Positions 23,590 to 30,253 of a stretch of DNA of 36,556 nucleotides are shown one piece after another. Numbering within the stretch: the stretch's first letter is position 1; each line of letters begins with the position of its first letter. The position numbers were made by a program, and so were the translations under genes. Below the pieces are notes generated by a model. That model was not told the DNA's origin and made no database searches. It saw only the letters and a list, made by a program, of their open reading frames with translations. The stretch spans positions 72,367 through 108,922 of the forward strand of contig JAFQZS010000047.1 in NCBI GenBank assembly GCA_017405765.1, written 5' to 3'. This stretch comes from Clostridia bacterium (lineage in GTDB: Bacteria; Bacillota; Clostridia; Oscillospirales; RGIG577).

Positions 23590-23937
23590 TCAGATCCATA
23601 TCCACCAGTAGTCGAATAGTTTTCTATGATAATTGCCTTTGGGCGGCAGTGCATCAAGAGGCTGGCGCCTGACCAAGCGGTTTGAAATTTTTTTAAGAAG
23701 CTTTTGCGTTTGGCTGTTTTTTCCCCGCTGGACAATGTCGGTATATATGATCTCGTCGGTGATATCACCCCATTCTATTTTCCTCCAGATAGAAGGTCTG
23801 TATCCGATGTACAGCAAAGCGTTCAGCAGTTTCCGCTTATGGTTTTTCTGTCGCTTCATACTGACATAACGCTTTTCTTTTTCAAGAAGGCGCTCCATCG
23901 AAAGGTCAATATCAATTTCGTCAGCGGGCGACGTCAT
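23590..23937 (-). CDS. Small basic orphan protein
   Basis: The protein has about 115 residues from an ATG at 23937, whose ribosome-binding GAGG lies inside the acidic tail of the upstream gene, overlapping it by 17 bases. After an acidic N-terminus it is strongly basic: RLLEKEKRYVSMKRQKNHKR, LLNALLYIGYRPSIWRKIEW, LLKKISNRLVRRQ and KGNYHRKLFDYWWIW. Conserved-looking aromatic and basic residues suggest nucleic-acid or protein binding, but I do not recognise the family. The frame could be read further upstream through the tandem repeat, but that gives a low-complexity Met/Thr/Arg stretch that I reject. Confidence 0.6.
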   Translation of the reverse strand: MTSPADEIDIDLSMERLLEKEKRYVSMKRQKNHKRKLLNALLYIGYRPSIWRKIEWGDITDEIIYTDIVQRGKNSQTQKLLKKISNRLVRRQPLDALPPKGNYHRKLFDYWWIWI

Positions 23938-24709
23938 CCACATCCTCATCCTCATCCTCATCATCGTCATATTCGTCATCCTCATCATCGTCATATTCGT
24001 CATCCTCATCGTCATAGTCATCTCCGATCTCGTACAGCTCCGCCTCGGTGCGGGTCAAAAAGAAATGGATCCCGCTGCCGTCTGTGAGCAGATCGTCGTC
24101 AAAAGCATCCCTGGGATAAACTGTCTTGCCCTTTCGGTATATGATATCCTTATCAGCGTCGCTGACTGCCTCATCGCAAGGTACGCCGCTTTTGTCCCAA
24201 ATGTCCAAAACGATCGCTTCGGACGCTCTGCACTGAGCGACGAAAGCGCCTGTCCGCTTGGCGCTCTCCAAAATCAGCAGCTTTACGATACGGTCATCCC
24301 GACACTTTTTCCAGGCGATAAAGGAGCCCTCCTCGGGGCATCTCATGTGCGGATGAAAGCCGACAGCCCCGGTAAAACTCTTCCCATCCAGTGAGCAGTC
24401 AGCGAAGTCGGCGCCGGTCACATCGGCGTCTCTGAAATCGGCATAGTATGACCAACGCACACTGTCAAGCCTCGCCTGACGCAAGCTGGCCTTCCTAAAG
24501 GAAGCATAGTCAAGATCGGCAAGATAAAGCTCCGCGCTGTCAAGACAGGCCGCTTCAAAGTTGCAGTCGCATAATTCCGCTGCGGTCAGGATCGCACCTT
24601 TAAGATCGGCCCCCTTGAAATCGGAATCCCACAGAGTCGAGCCTCGCATGACGGCAAATCGCATAGCGGCTTCTTCTAGACAGGCGTGCGTTATATTCGC
24701 ATAAGACAT
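23921..24709 (-). CDS. Pentapeptide-repeat protein with DUF5758-like domain and acidic tail (second part)
   Basis: The frame gives 262 residues. The N-terminal part continues a pentapeptide-repeat helix (DFKGADLKGA, NFEAACLDSAELYLADLDYA). The middle (GFHPHMRCPEEGSFIAWKKC through LLILESAKRTGAFVAQCRASEAIVLDIW and IHFFLTRTEAELY) matches DUF5758. The C-terminus is a 35-residue Asp/Glu run made by DNA repeats. The ATG follows directly on an in-frame TAG ending the previous frame (TAGATG), with no ribosome-binding site, so this is either the second half of one gene broken by a nonsense codon or a re-initiating frame. The function of this family is unknown. Confidence 0.75.
   Translation of the reverse strand: MSYANITHACLEEAAMRFAVMRGSTLWDSDFKGADLKGAILTAAELCDCNFEAACLDSAELYLADLDYASFRKASLRQARLDSVRWSYYADFRDADVTGADFADCSLDGKSFTGAVGFHPHMRCPEEGSFIAWKKCRDDRIVKLLILESAKRTGAFVAQCRASEAIVLDIWDKSGVPCDEAVSDADKDIIYRKGKTVYPRDAFDDDLLTDGSGIHFFLTRTEAELYEIGDDYDDEDDEYDDDEDDEYDDDEDEDEDVDDVAR
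23940..24006. repeat. Tandem repeat encoding the acidic tail
   Basis: Three 6-base units (CATCCT) are followed by two exact copies of a 24-base unit (23959-23982 and 23983-24006). Being multiples of three, they keep the frame, so copy number would only change the length of the acidic tail. Confidence 0.85.
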
Positions 24710-25018
24710 CTATGCGCCGCTTAAGTCAGCTTTTGTTAAATCGGCTTCATCAAGACTTGCTCCGATCAGGACGGCCTCCTTAAGCTTCGCTCCCGCAAGA
24801 TTTGCTTTCTCCAGGTATGCGCCGGACAGATCCGCAAAGGAGAGATCGACGCCTGAAAGGTCGGCTCCCGCAAGATTCATTTCTCTAAGACATGCCTTAT
24901 GTCCCTTGGTGTGATCCTCCAGCCACATTTTATGATCGCTTATGATCTGCGGCAGCTTCTCTTTATCCTTTGGCGACCCTTTTATCACTGTTGCAAACAT
25001 AGAAAACGATATAGCCAT
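24710..25018 (-). CDS. Pentapeptide-repeat protein (first part)
   Basis: The frame gives 102 residues. It begins MAISFSMFATVIKGSPKDKE, then an HKMWLEDHTKGHKACLREMN segment common before pentapeptide repeats, and from residue 62 regular repeats such as NLAGADLSGVDLSFADLSGA. It stops at TAG and the same reading frame continues as the next gene, where repeats resume, strongly suggesting one original protein of about 365 residues. The ATG at 25018 follows AAGGGGGGCT. It is preceded by the conserved promoter-like element at 25053-25085. Confidence 0.75.
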   Translation of the reverse strand: MAISFSMFATVIKGSPKDKEKLPQIISDHKMWLEDHTKGHKACLREMNLAGADLSGVDLSFADLSGAYLEKANLAGAKLKEAVLIGASLDEADLTKADLSGA

Positions 25019-25052
25019 TTCATTTAGCCCCCCTTTTTGATTTTGCACTTTG

Positions 25053-25085
25053 ATCATACAATGACAGATGCGCCAAAAATGGGAC
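25053..25085 (-). promoter_or_regulatory. Shared promoter-like element, copy 1
   Basis: On the minus strand it reads GTCCCATTTT, a 17-base spacer containing GCATCTGT and ending in TTG, then TATGAT as -10. The same layout occurs at 26948-26980 and, less exactly, at 30079-30112. The -35 is non-consensus, as in activator-dependent promoters. It lies 35 bases before the pentapeptide gene's start. Confidence 0.6.
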
Positions 25086-25096
25086 ATAAGAGAAAA

Positions 25097-25168
25097 GGCG
25101 CCGCGCCGGATGAGGTTTACAGTCACATCGGGGCGGCGTTTTTGCCGCCGTTTCGTTTTATTTACGGC
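25097..25168. repeat. Dispersed 72-75 bp repeat, copy 1
   Basis: This starts with GGCGCCGCGCCGGATGAGG, then TTTACAGTCACATCGGGG, and GGCGTTTTTGCCGCC, ending TTTACGGC. It is nearly identical to 27865-27939 apart from a few substitutions and short indels. Inside, CGCCG and CGGCG arms can form hairpins. It lies between the 3' end of the 25198 gene and the start region of the pentapeptide gene. Confidence 0.85.
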
Positions 25169-25197
25169 GTCATTATATTGCAGGCGATGGGCGTTTT

Positions 25198-25620
25198 TTA
25201 ACCCGCCCGGAAGTTTGCCGCATTGCCCGCCTGATCCCACAAATCATAGAGATCATAGGCAAACATTTTGAAGAACGCTGTTTTATTTATCTCCTTTTCC
25301 TTTTTGATCTCGCTTGTATCCGCTGAAAGGCCGCCTTGAAACAGCTCATTTCTTATATTCTCTTCATCCATCAAATGAAGAAGGTCCGCCATTTTCCCGA
25401 TCCGCTCACCCCACTCTTCCGCCGTGTACATGGGCGGATACCCGCAATAATGCTGCTGCAAATGCCGAAGCAGCGGCTCCGGGGTTTCGATGAACCACAA
25501 ATCAACCGCCCGGGCGTCCCGACGGGCATATCCGCGAATAAACCTTTGACATCGTGCCTGAAATGCTCTGTACGTGCGGACAATACGCATATGTTTCCGC
25601 TTAAGAAACATGATCTTCAA
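25198..25620 (-). CDS. Orphan protein of about 140 residues
   Basis: I do not recognise the family. The start is basic (KRKHMRIVRTYRAF), followed by RFIRGYARRDARAVDLWFIE, where Tyr/Arg/Asp/Trp spacing looks conserved, then HYCGYPPMYTAEEWGERIGKM and a helical C-terminus with KEINKTAFFKMFAYDLYDLWD. It appears soluble and cytoplasmic. The start is uncertain among TTG at 25620, ATG at 25611 and ATG at 25590, none with a strong ribosome-binding site; coupling to the upstream gene that stops at 25652 is possible. Confidence 0.6.
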   Translation of the reverse strand: MKIMFLKRKHMRIVRTYRAFQARCQRFIRGYARRDARAVDLWFIETPEPLLRHLQQHYCGYPPMYTAEEWGERIGKMADLLHLMDEENIRNELFQGGLSADTSEIKKEKEINKTAFFKMFAYDLYDLWDQAGNAANFRAG

Positions 25621-25651
25621 CTTGATCTTTTAATTCCGTTTAAGCATCATT

Positions 25652-26866
25652 TCATTCATTGTGCTCATTCATATTCTCCGATTGAGACGTCTTGCGGTCT
25701 TTTGTTGCAATGCTGTCAACAACACGCTCCAGTTCAAAAAACGCGTCCTCGTATGTATCATACTTATTTCCGTTTATGAACCAATCTCTCTGCGCGGGTA
25801 TCAGAAACTTACCGCGAAACAGCTTCGCCTGCATCTCATTTCCATTCGCGTTTTGCTTATCCTCTGCGCTGTCATGCGGACGATCATTCGCAACTCTAAG
25901 TTCAGACTTGAACTTCATAAGAGGCTGACCGTTACTGCCTTTGACCAGAAATCCGCCGCAGTTTAAATAGTCAAAATAAATCAAGTCGAGGCCATAGTTA
26001 TCTGTCAGCAAATCTTCTGCGAACTCGAAAAGCGACATGAAATTCGCCGTTTCCTGGGCCGACAGCACCATACCCGTATCATTCAGAACGACAGGATCAT
26101 CCGAAACATGAATGCGTATGTATTTATTATCTGTTACTGTATAAGGGTAACTATACAAAACGACTGTTACGTCAACGGTATTTACAGCAGGCTCTGACAG
26201 CAGATCCCGAACAGCACTGCGAAGCTCGGCAATTTCGCGGTCAAAGCAATATTTATACAATGCCGCCTCCGCATCCCGAACAGTATCAGGCAGTTCTTCT
26301 TTGGGATCGTTTTGCTCTTGCTGCCGACGCTTGTCTGTCAAGATCTCCTCATACTTGTAATGGTTTGTACGCTCAAAATCTTTTTCTGCGTCCGCGATGC
26401 TCCGCTTGAATTCTTCCCGACCTCTTTTAAATTCATCCCTCGTATAGCCGAAAAAGGACGCTTTATAAAGAATGTATGCAAGCATCTCGTCAGATTTGGA
26501 GAGCGATAGCTTCGTATCCGCAACATGGTAACCGAGCCATTCTTCCCGATCAGTCAGGATCCAACTGTAACTCACTATGTGTTCGTTTTCAATCTCCTTC
26601 AGAGATACCAATTCGGCTGCCGTTATGGGCCTGCCGCGCTCGTATGATTCGACAGCGAAAAATACCATTTCGCTGTTCTCTCTCGGTGTATAGCTGAGGA
26701 TATCGGAAATATAGGCGTCAATGCGCCGACGGTAGGAGGCGTCGGTCTCAAAAAGCGGCATATCCCTGCTTTTGATCTTAGAGCGATCAAGACGGTCATA
26801 CTCGGCATACAGGCGGATAAGTTCATCTTTTCCTATGGCGTGCAGCCATTCATACACAGTATTCAT
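25652..26866 (-). CDS. Orphan protein of 404 residues, possibly DUF6557-like N-terminus
   Basis: The N-terminal half (YEWLHAIGKDELIRLYAEYD, later WILTDREEWLGYHV and LAYILYKASFFGYTRDEF) resembles my recollection of the DUF6557 layout, but this is not certain. A charged helical stretch rich in Lys/Arg/Glu/Gln (about 150-190) separates it from a beta-rich C-terminal part with VDVTVVLYSYPYTV and GLDLIYFDYLNCGGFLVKG. There is no membrane segment. The ATG follows AAGGA, and a strong-RBS leader ORF overlaps it. The promoter element at 26948-26980 lies upstream. Its partner genes are the orphans downstream. Confidence 0.6.
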   Translation of the reverse strand: MNTVYEWLHAIGKDELIRLYAEYDRLDRSKIKSRDMPLFETDASYRRRIDAYISDILSYTPRENSEMVFFAVESYERGRPITAAELVSLKEIENEHIVSYSWILTDREEWLGYHVADTKLSLSKSDEMLAYILYKASFFGYTRDEFKRGREEFKRSIADAEKDFERTNHYKYEEILTDKRRQQEQNDPKEELPDTVRDAEAALYKYCFDREIAELRSAVRDLLSEPAVNTVDVTVVLYSYPYTVTDNKYIRIHVSDDPVVLNDTGMVLSAQETANFMSLFEFAEDLLTDNYGLDLIYFDYLNCGGFLVKGSNGQPLMKFKSELRVANDRPHDSAEDKQNANGNEMQAKLFRGKFLIPAQRDWFINGNKYDTYEDAFFELERVVDSIATKDRKTSQSENMNEHNE

Positions 26867-26918
26867 GATGAGATCCTTGTATTATAGGCGTGCACATAGA
26901 AAATGTAATCGTATTCAT
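26850..26918 (-). CDS. 22-residue leader ORF overlapping the next gene's start
   Basis: An ATG behind a near-perfect AAAGGAGGT opens a frame starting MNTITFSMCTPIIQG and stops 17 bases past the ATG of the 404-residue gene, in another frame. Its ribosome-binding site is much stronger than that of the main gene, so it may control translation of the latter by coupling. It may also be a decayed start. The peptide has no recognisable relative. Confidence 0.4.
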   Translation of the reverse strand: MNTITFSMCTPIIQGSHHEYCV

Positions 26919-26947
26919 TTTGAGACCTCCTTTATTTTTGTACCTTT

Positions 26948-26997
26948 AGTATACAAGAACGGATGCACTGAAAATGGGACGTCTCATTGGATATAAT
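26948..26997. promoter_or_regulatory. Shared promoter-like element, copy 2, with divergent plus promoter
   Basis: On the minus strand it reads GTCCCATTTT, then a 17-base spacer with GCATCCGT ending in TTG, then TATACT (26953-26948), serving the 404-residue gene. On the plus strand TATAAT (26992-26997) gives a -10 for the DnaB-C-like gene with a weak -35. Between them lies ATGGGACGTCTCAT (26974-26987), a 14-base palindrome with one mismatched pair, placed to control both directions. Confidence 0.6.
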
Positions 26998-27029
26998 GGC
27001 GTCACCGAAAGGAAAAGGAGGTTTTGCAA

Positions 27030-27767
27030 ATGTATTCTATGCGAAAAGGCGCCGGCTCAGTCATTCAAACAGGCTTGAGGGAACTTGATGATCTAATTGG
27101 CGGATTCTATCCGGGTGAACTGGTTGTGATCGCTGCACGGCCCGGCATGGGGAAGACCGCGCTCGGCATTCAAACAGCGATAAATGCGTCAAAATGTACG
27201 GGGAAAAAGGTCGTATATTTTTCTTTGGAGTTGTCAAACGAACAGTTGAAAAAACGGATCGTCAAAGCAGATGCTGCATTCAATGCTTCGACGATCATTA
27301 TCAGCGACAGTCCCGGCGCTTCTGTCGCAGATATGAAAATATTGTGCTGCGGCATGGGAGATTTGGGCTTGGTCGTGATCGACTACTTGCAGCTTCTTAA
27401 CCGGCGGCAGCATGATAGGGACAGGCCGCATAAGATCGCCGAAACAAGCTGCGGTATAAAAAACATGGCGAGAGAGTTGAATGTACCGGTCGTTTGTGTA
27501 AGTCAGCTCTCAGGCGCTCTTGAAAAGCGGGAGAATAAGCGCCCGTCGCTCAGAGGCATGACACATTCGGATTATGGCGCGCTCGTGCAGGACGCCGACG
27601 TGATCATTGGCCTGTACCGTGAGAGTTATTACCGCGATAAATGTGAAAATCCTTATACTGCCGAAGCCATTGTGCTGAAAAACCGGTACGGGGAGATCGG
27701 TACCGTACCGCTTCGTTTTCTCCCGGAATGCGTGGCATTTATCTCCGCCGCGCAGCAAAGCGAGTAA
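27030..27767 (+). CDS. Stand-alone DnaB C-terminal-domain (RecA-fold) ATPase
   Basis: This 245-residue protein corresponds to the motor half of DnaB. It opens with TGLRELDDLIGGFYPGELVVI, then Walker A ARPGMGKTAL (about 38-47), VVYFSLELSNEQLKKRIV, Walker B LGLVVIDYLQLL and VVCVSQLSGALEKREN, SDYGALVQDADVIIGLYRE with the DnaB-type arginine-containing ending. The N-terminal primase-interacting domain of DnaB (about 150 residues) is absent, so it is unlikely to be the replicative helicase. The ATG at 27030 follows AAAAGGAGG. It is the only plus-strand gene in the minus-strand island. Confidence 0.85.
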   Translation: MYSMRKGAGSVIQTGLRELDDLIGGFYPGELVVIAARPGMGKTALGIQTAINASKCTGKKVVYFSLELSNEQLKKRIVKADAAFNASTIIISDSPGASVADMKILCCGMGDLGLVVIDYLQLLNRRQHDRDRPHKIAETSCGIKNMARELNVPVVCVSQLSGALEKRENKRPSLRGMTHSDYGALVQDADVIIGLYRESYYRDKCENPYTAEAIVLKNRYGEIGTVPLRFLPECVAFISAAQQSE

Positions 27768-27780
27768 GCGGAAAAGTAAA

Positions 27781-27816
27781 CAGCGCCCGATGGGTTTTTC
27801 GTCCCACAGGGCGCTG
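27781..27816 (+). terminator. Strong hairpin after the DnaB-C-like gene
   Basis: CAGCGCCC (27781-27788) pairs with GGGCGCTG (27809-27816), with an inner TGGG/CCCA pairing. No T-run follows, so it may stabilise the transcript end rather than terminate on its own. Confidence 0.55.
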
Positions 27817-27864
27817 CATCGCTCTATCGTTGAATGATCGCTCAATACACCTGCATCTCATTTT

Positions 27865-27939
27865 GGCGCCGCGCCGGATGAGGTTTACAGTCAAATCGGG
27901 CGCGGCGTTTTTGCCGCCGTTTTGTATTTTATTTACGGC
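27865..27939. repeat. Dispersed 72-75 bp repeat, copy 2
   Basis: This is the second copy of the element at 25097-25168. Here the arms CGCCGCGCC and GGGCGCGGCG can pair over nine bases around a TTTACAGTC-containing loop. It overlaps the last codons and stop of the sce7726-type gene. Confidence 0.85.
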
Positions 27940-28499
27940 CTTTTATTTTTCAGGGAAGTATAATCCCGCTCAAACAGTTCCTCGATCATATCTGTCTTGA
28001 GCTTCACGGCTTCTACGGACTCCAGAATGTATTTTTCAACGAATGACCGGCTTTTTTGGGGATATTTAAAGAGCTTGTTCTTTTTCTGGATGTGTGATAG
28101 CTCCCGCCGCCAGAGCAGCTTCAGCTGTTGTTTCGTTTTGGACTTGACGGACGGCTTAGGCCGGCGCAGTTCGTATTGATCAAGCTTGCCGCCCTCTTCG
28201 TTCACAACAATGATGCCCCAGTCTTCGGGGACGTGCTCCGAGACGCGGGCGGCGTGGGAAGAACCCACGACGATCATATTAAGGTCAAAAAAGCGGTCAT
28301 AATCCTTTATCTGCCCGGGAAGGCGGGTATAAGTATCGGCGTCGCTTTTTATCTCGATCCCTATAAGGTCGGTATTTGTTACCATCACGAGATCCGCGCG
28401 GGATCTGCCGATGACAAGCTCGTCAAAGAACCTGACTTTTCCGTATTGAGTTTCTAAAAACAGGCATAAACCGTCTCTTATGTCCGCGTCATACAGCAT
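27933..28499 (-). CDS. sce7726 family protein (PD-(D/E)XK-like nuclease fold)
   Basis: This 188-residue protein begins MLYDADIRDGLCLFLE, then IGRSRADLVMVTNTDLIGIEIKSDADTYTRLPGQIKDYDRFFD, typical of sce7726. The Asp in RADLV and the EIK of GIEIKSD form the PD-(D/E)XK active-site pattern, so metal-dependent nuclease activity is likely but unproven. VPEDWGIIVV follows. The C-terminus is highly basic (KSKTKQQLKLLWRRELSHIQKKN), probably for DNA binding. The ATG at 28499 follows AGAGGTG; the longer frame overlaps the upstream gene and is rejected. It shares its 3' end with repeat copy 2. Confidence 0.8.
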   Translation of the reverse strand: MLYDADIRDGLCLFLETQYGKVRFFDELVIGRSRADLVMVTNTDLIGIEIKSDADTYTRLPGQIKDYDRFFDLNMIVVGSSHAARVSEHVPEDWGIIVVNEEGGKLDQYELRRPKPSVKSKTKQQLKLLWRRELSHIQKKNKLFKYPQKSRSFVEKYILESVEAVKLKTDMIEELFERDYTSLKNKRP

Positions 28500-28572
28500 A
28501 TCCGCACCTCTTATGTATTTGCTTTCGCTTTGCCGCCACCACAGTATTTGGAGAAGTGGGGGGAGGGTGTTT

Positions 28573-29337
28573 TCACAGATGTTTTCTCTTTTCAATGGGA
28601 GTATAAGAAACGGCGTTAAAAGATAACACGCCCTGTTTATTCCAATATTTTTTGATAGCACTTCCATATGTCCAAAGGAAAACATCAATATCCTTATACG
28701 TATACTCATCAAGTTTATATAGATACCTAAATAAATCGTATGATTCCTTAAATACTCTGTACTCGCTCCATGTGCTTTTTTTGCAATTTTGGTTTTTTTG
28801 CTCAAGATAATAATTTAGAAGCGTAACAACAAGGCTATCATAGATAGGCAATCCATCAGTACAAAAATTTCTGGACACAAAGCTAAAAACTTTTGTTGCG
28901 AATGAATACTCATATCTACCTGTTATCTTTTTGCACACCTCAACAAACTCATCAATTCCCGATGCTTGGTTATCCATTTCGATGCCGCTCTTTTTGTACA
29001 ATTTATCAATTTCTGTTTTACACATACGGCCAGTGTTATCTCTGTTCCAAGCTTCATTATTCCATTTTTGTTTTTCTATCCTTATCTGCGTATTGTATTT
29101 CGCATTAATCGTCCATAAGGCTGTTGGAAATGTATCATTACTTCCAATGTATTCAAATATTTTATCGTCATTATTTTTGTAATTGCTTACATCTCTGGGC
29201 AGATACTCGCAAATATTAACTTCATCGCCTTTTGAGAACAACTTAATTTTTTCAACTTTTTCTCCTTTCCAGACACGTGAACAGATAGATATCATGTTTT
29301 TTATCTCATCTGGTTCTCTTATCAATTCAAACAGCAT
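28573..29337 (-). CDS. OGG-fold-like orphan protein A
   Basis: The protein has about 254 residues. Its C-terminal half has YSFATKVFSFVS, GLPIYDSLV, a YRVFKESYDLFRY helix and DIDVFLWTYGSAI. This pattern (SFA[ST]K, later P-IYDS, later DxxLW) recurs in the gene at 30254 and recalls the 8-oxoguanine glycosylase OGG-fold proteins, though I cannot confirm that assignment. The N-terminal half is charged and unrecognised. The start is ATG at 29337, well spaced from GGAG; an ATG at 29343 lies too close to it. The gene is clearly more AT-rich than the core block. Confidence 0.65.
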   Translation of the reverse strand: MLFELIREPDEIKNMISICSRVWKGEKVEKIKLFSKGDEVNICEYLPRDVSNYKNNDDKIFEYIGSNDTFPTALWTINAKYNTQIRIEKQKWNNEAWNRDNTGRMCKTEIDKLYKKSGIEMDNQASGIDEFVEVCKKITGRYEYSFATKVFSFVSRNFCTDGLPIYDSLVVTLLNYYLEQKNQNCKKSTWSEYRVFKESYDLFRYLYKLDEYTYKDIDVFLWTYGSAIKKYWNKQGVLSFNAVSYTPIEKRKHL

Positions 29338-29406
29338 AATCATTTCTCCTTTCTCACGTTTGAATATGTTTTCGATACAGATTTGATTTTGAACTTTACT
29401 TCTCTC

Positions 29407-29889
29407 TCACAGCTGTTCCACATCCTCATCCTCATCCTCATCTTCATAATATTGCTCCCGCAGCCACCCCACGTTTTCATTGAAATCCCGGATAAACGAT
29501 CCATACGTCGTCATATCCGCCTCAAGAGGGGCGCAGCCTGCGGGAACGTGCATATTCAGGCTGATCGGGAGCGGGTTTGCTCCGTAGCCGCAATCAAAGT
29601 TGTTTTCAATGGCATAACTCAAGCCCTCTGCGAAAATGCAGAAGGTGTCTGCTGTCGACCCCCGCATTCCTTTGGGATATCCCCGATAAAACAAATCGCC
29701 GAACCGAACGACGTACTTATAGAGCAGCAGTCTGTTTCTTGGGATGTGATCGCCTGGAATATTGTTCTTTTCAAAATGATAGGTCTCAAAAATCAGACGT
29801 TGGGCAAGCTCTGCATCAAGTTCATTTTCGTATATCATGCGCTCCAACAAATCGTTCCAGCATGACGTCAGTTCATTATAATCTCTCAT
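29407..29889 (-). CDS. Orphan protein with acidic C-terminal tail
   Basis: I do not recognise this 160-residue protein. Features include LNELTSC-type start residues, FGDLFYRGYPKGMRGSTADTF, an NNFDCGYGANPLPISLNMHV segment and a terminal EDEDEDEDVEQL. The tail is encoded by the same DNA repeat (GATGAG units ending GATGTGGA) that closes the pentapeptide protein's tail at 23937-23962. The ATG follows GAGGGGGCT, and a five-codon minigene lies 33 bases upstream. It is the most upstream minus-strand gene of the island. Confidence 0.6.
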   Translation of the reverse strand: MRDYNELTSCWNDLLERMIYENELDAELAQRLIFETYHFEKNNIPGDHIPRNRLLLYKYVVRFGDLFYRGYPKGMRGSTADTFCIFAEGLSYAIENNFDCGYGANPLPISLNMHVPAGCAPLEADMTTYGSFIRDFNENVGWLREQYYEDEDEDEDVEQL

Positions 29890-29922
29890 GGCAGCCCCCT
29901 CAACGTTTGAATCGCAATAGTT

Positions 29923-29940
29923 TTATTCTTCGTCATACAT
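29923..29940 (-). CDS. Five-codon minigene ahead of the 29407-29889 gene
   Basis: AAAGGAGATTTGAAC is followed by ATG TAT GAC GAA GAA TAA (peptide MYDEE). Such a strong ribosome-binding site on a minimal frame suggests a leader minigene that could affect translation or RNA stability of the next gene. It may instead be a remnant of a small gene beginning MYDE, as also seen at 33498. Confidence 0.35.
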   Translation of the reverse strand: MYDEE

Positions 29941-30078
29941 GTTCAAATCTCCTTTCTTCGTTTCTTTTTGACCGATGCGGCCCGCGTCGGTGTATTTTCA
30001 CGGGACATTTGGAAACGTTCATAACAGAAGCTTCTTCGGCTGCTTTACATACATTTACATTATATCGTTTCCGTTATA

Positions 30079-30112
30079 ATAATACAACGCCGGATGGGTG
30101 AAAAACGTCCCA
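30079..30112 (-). promoter_or_regulatory. Shared promoter-like element, copy 3
   Basis: On the minus strand, GTTTTTCACCCATCCGGCGT, then TTG and TATTAT as -10 (30084-30079). The CATCC and TTG blocks sit at the same spacing from the -10 as in the copies at 25053 and 26948. The GTCCCAT block is present here in opposite orientation (plus strand, 30106-30112). It is about 190 bases before the 29407-29889 gene. The whole gap 29890-30253 otherwise holds no gene except the minigene. Confidence 0.5.
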
Positions 30113-30204
30113 TAAGACCCTTGGGATCGAATCGTCTTTTGCTAGTTTTTTAGAAATGATACGTTACAAATATTATACTATCAATTCTCTTTCGCGGCGG
30201 AAGC

Positions 30205-30233
30205 TGCAATCGGATTCCCAGGTATGGTATAAT
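30205..30233 (+). promoter_or_regulatory. Extended -10 promoter for OGG-fold-like gene B
   Basis: TATAAT (30228-30233) is preceded by TGG, giving an extended -10, with a weak TGCAAT -35 seventeen bases upstream. The predicted transcript starts about 14 bases before the ATG. Confidence 0.6.
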
Positions 30234-30253
30234 TATAAAAAGGAGTGATGAGT

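Noticed and set aside
23938-24006. CRISPR array
   Set aside because: The repeats are contiguous, without spacers, and encode an acidic protein tail in frame.
23938-24021. N-terminal extension of the small basic orphan through the repeat (Met/Thr/Arg run)
   Set aside because: It reads the acidic-tail repeat in another frame; a better start with ribosome-binding site lies at 23937.
28500-28805. Upstream extension of the sce7726-type protein by 102 residues
   Set aside because: It overlaps the coding region of OGG-fold-like gene A in another frame; the ATG at 28499 has a clear AGAGGTG and matches the family start.
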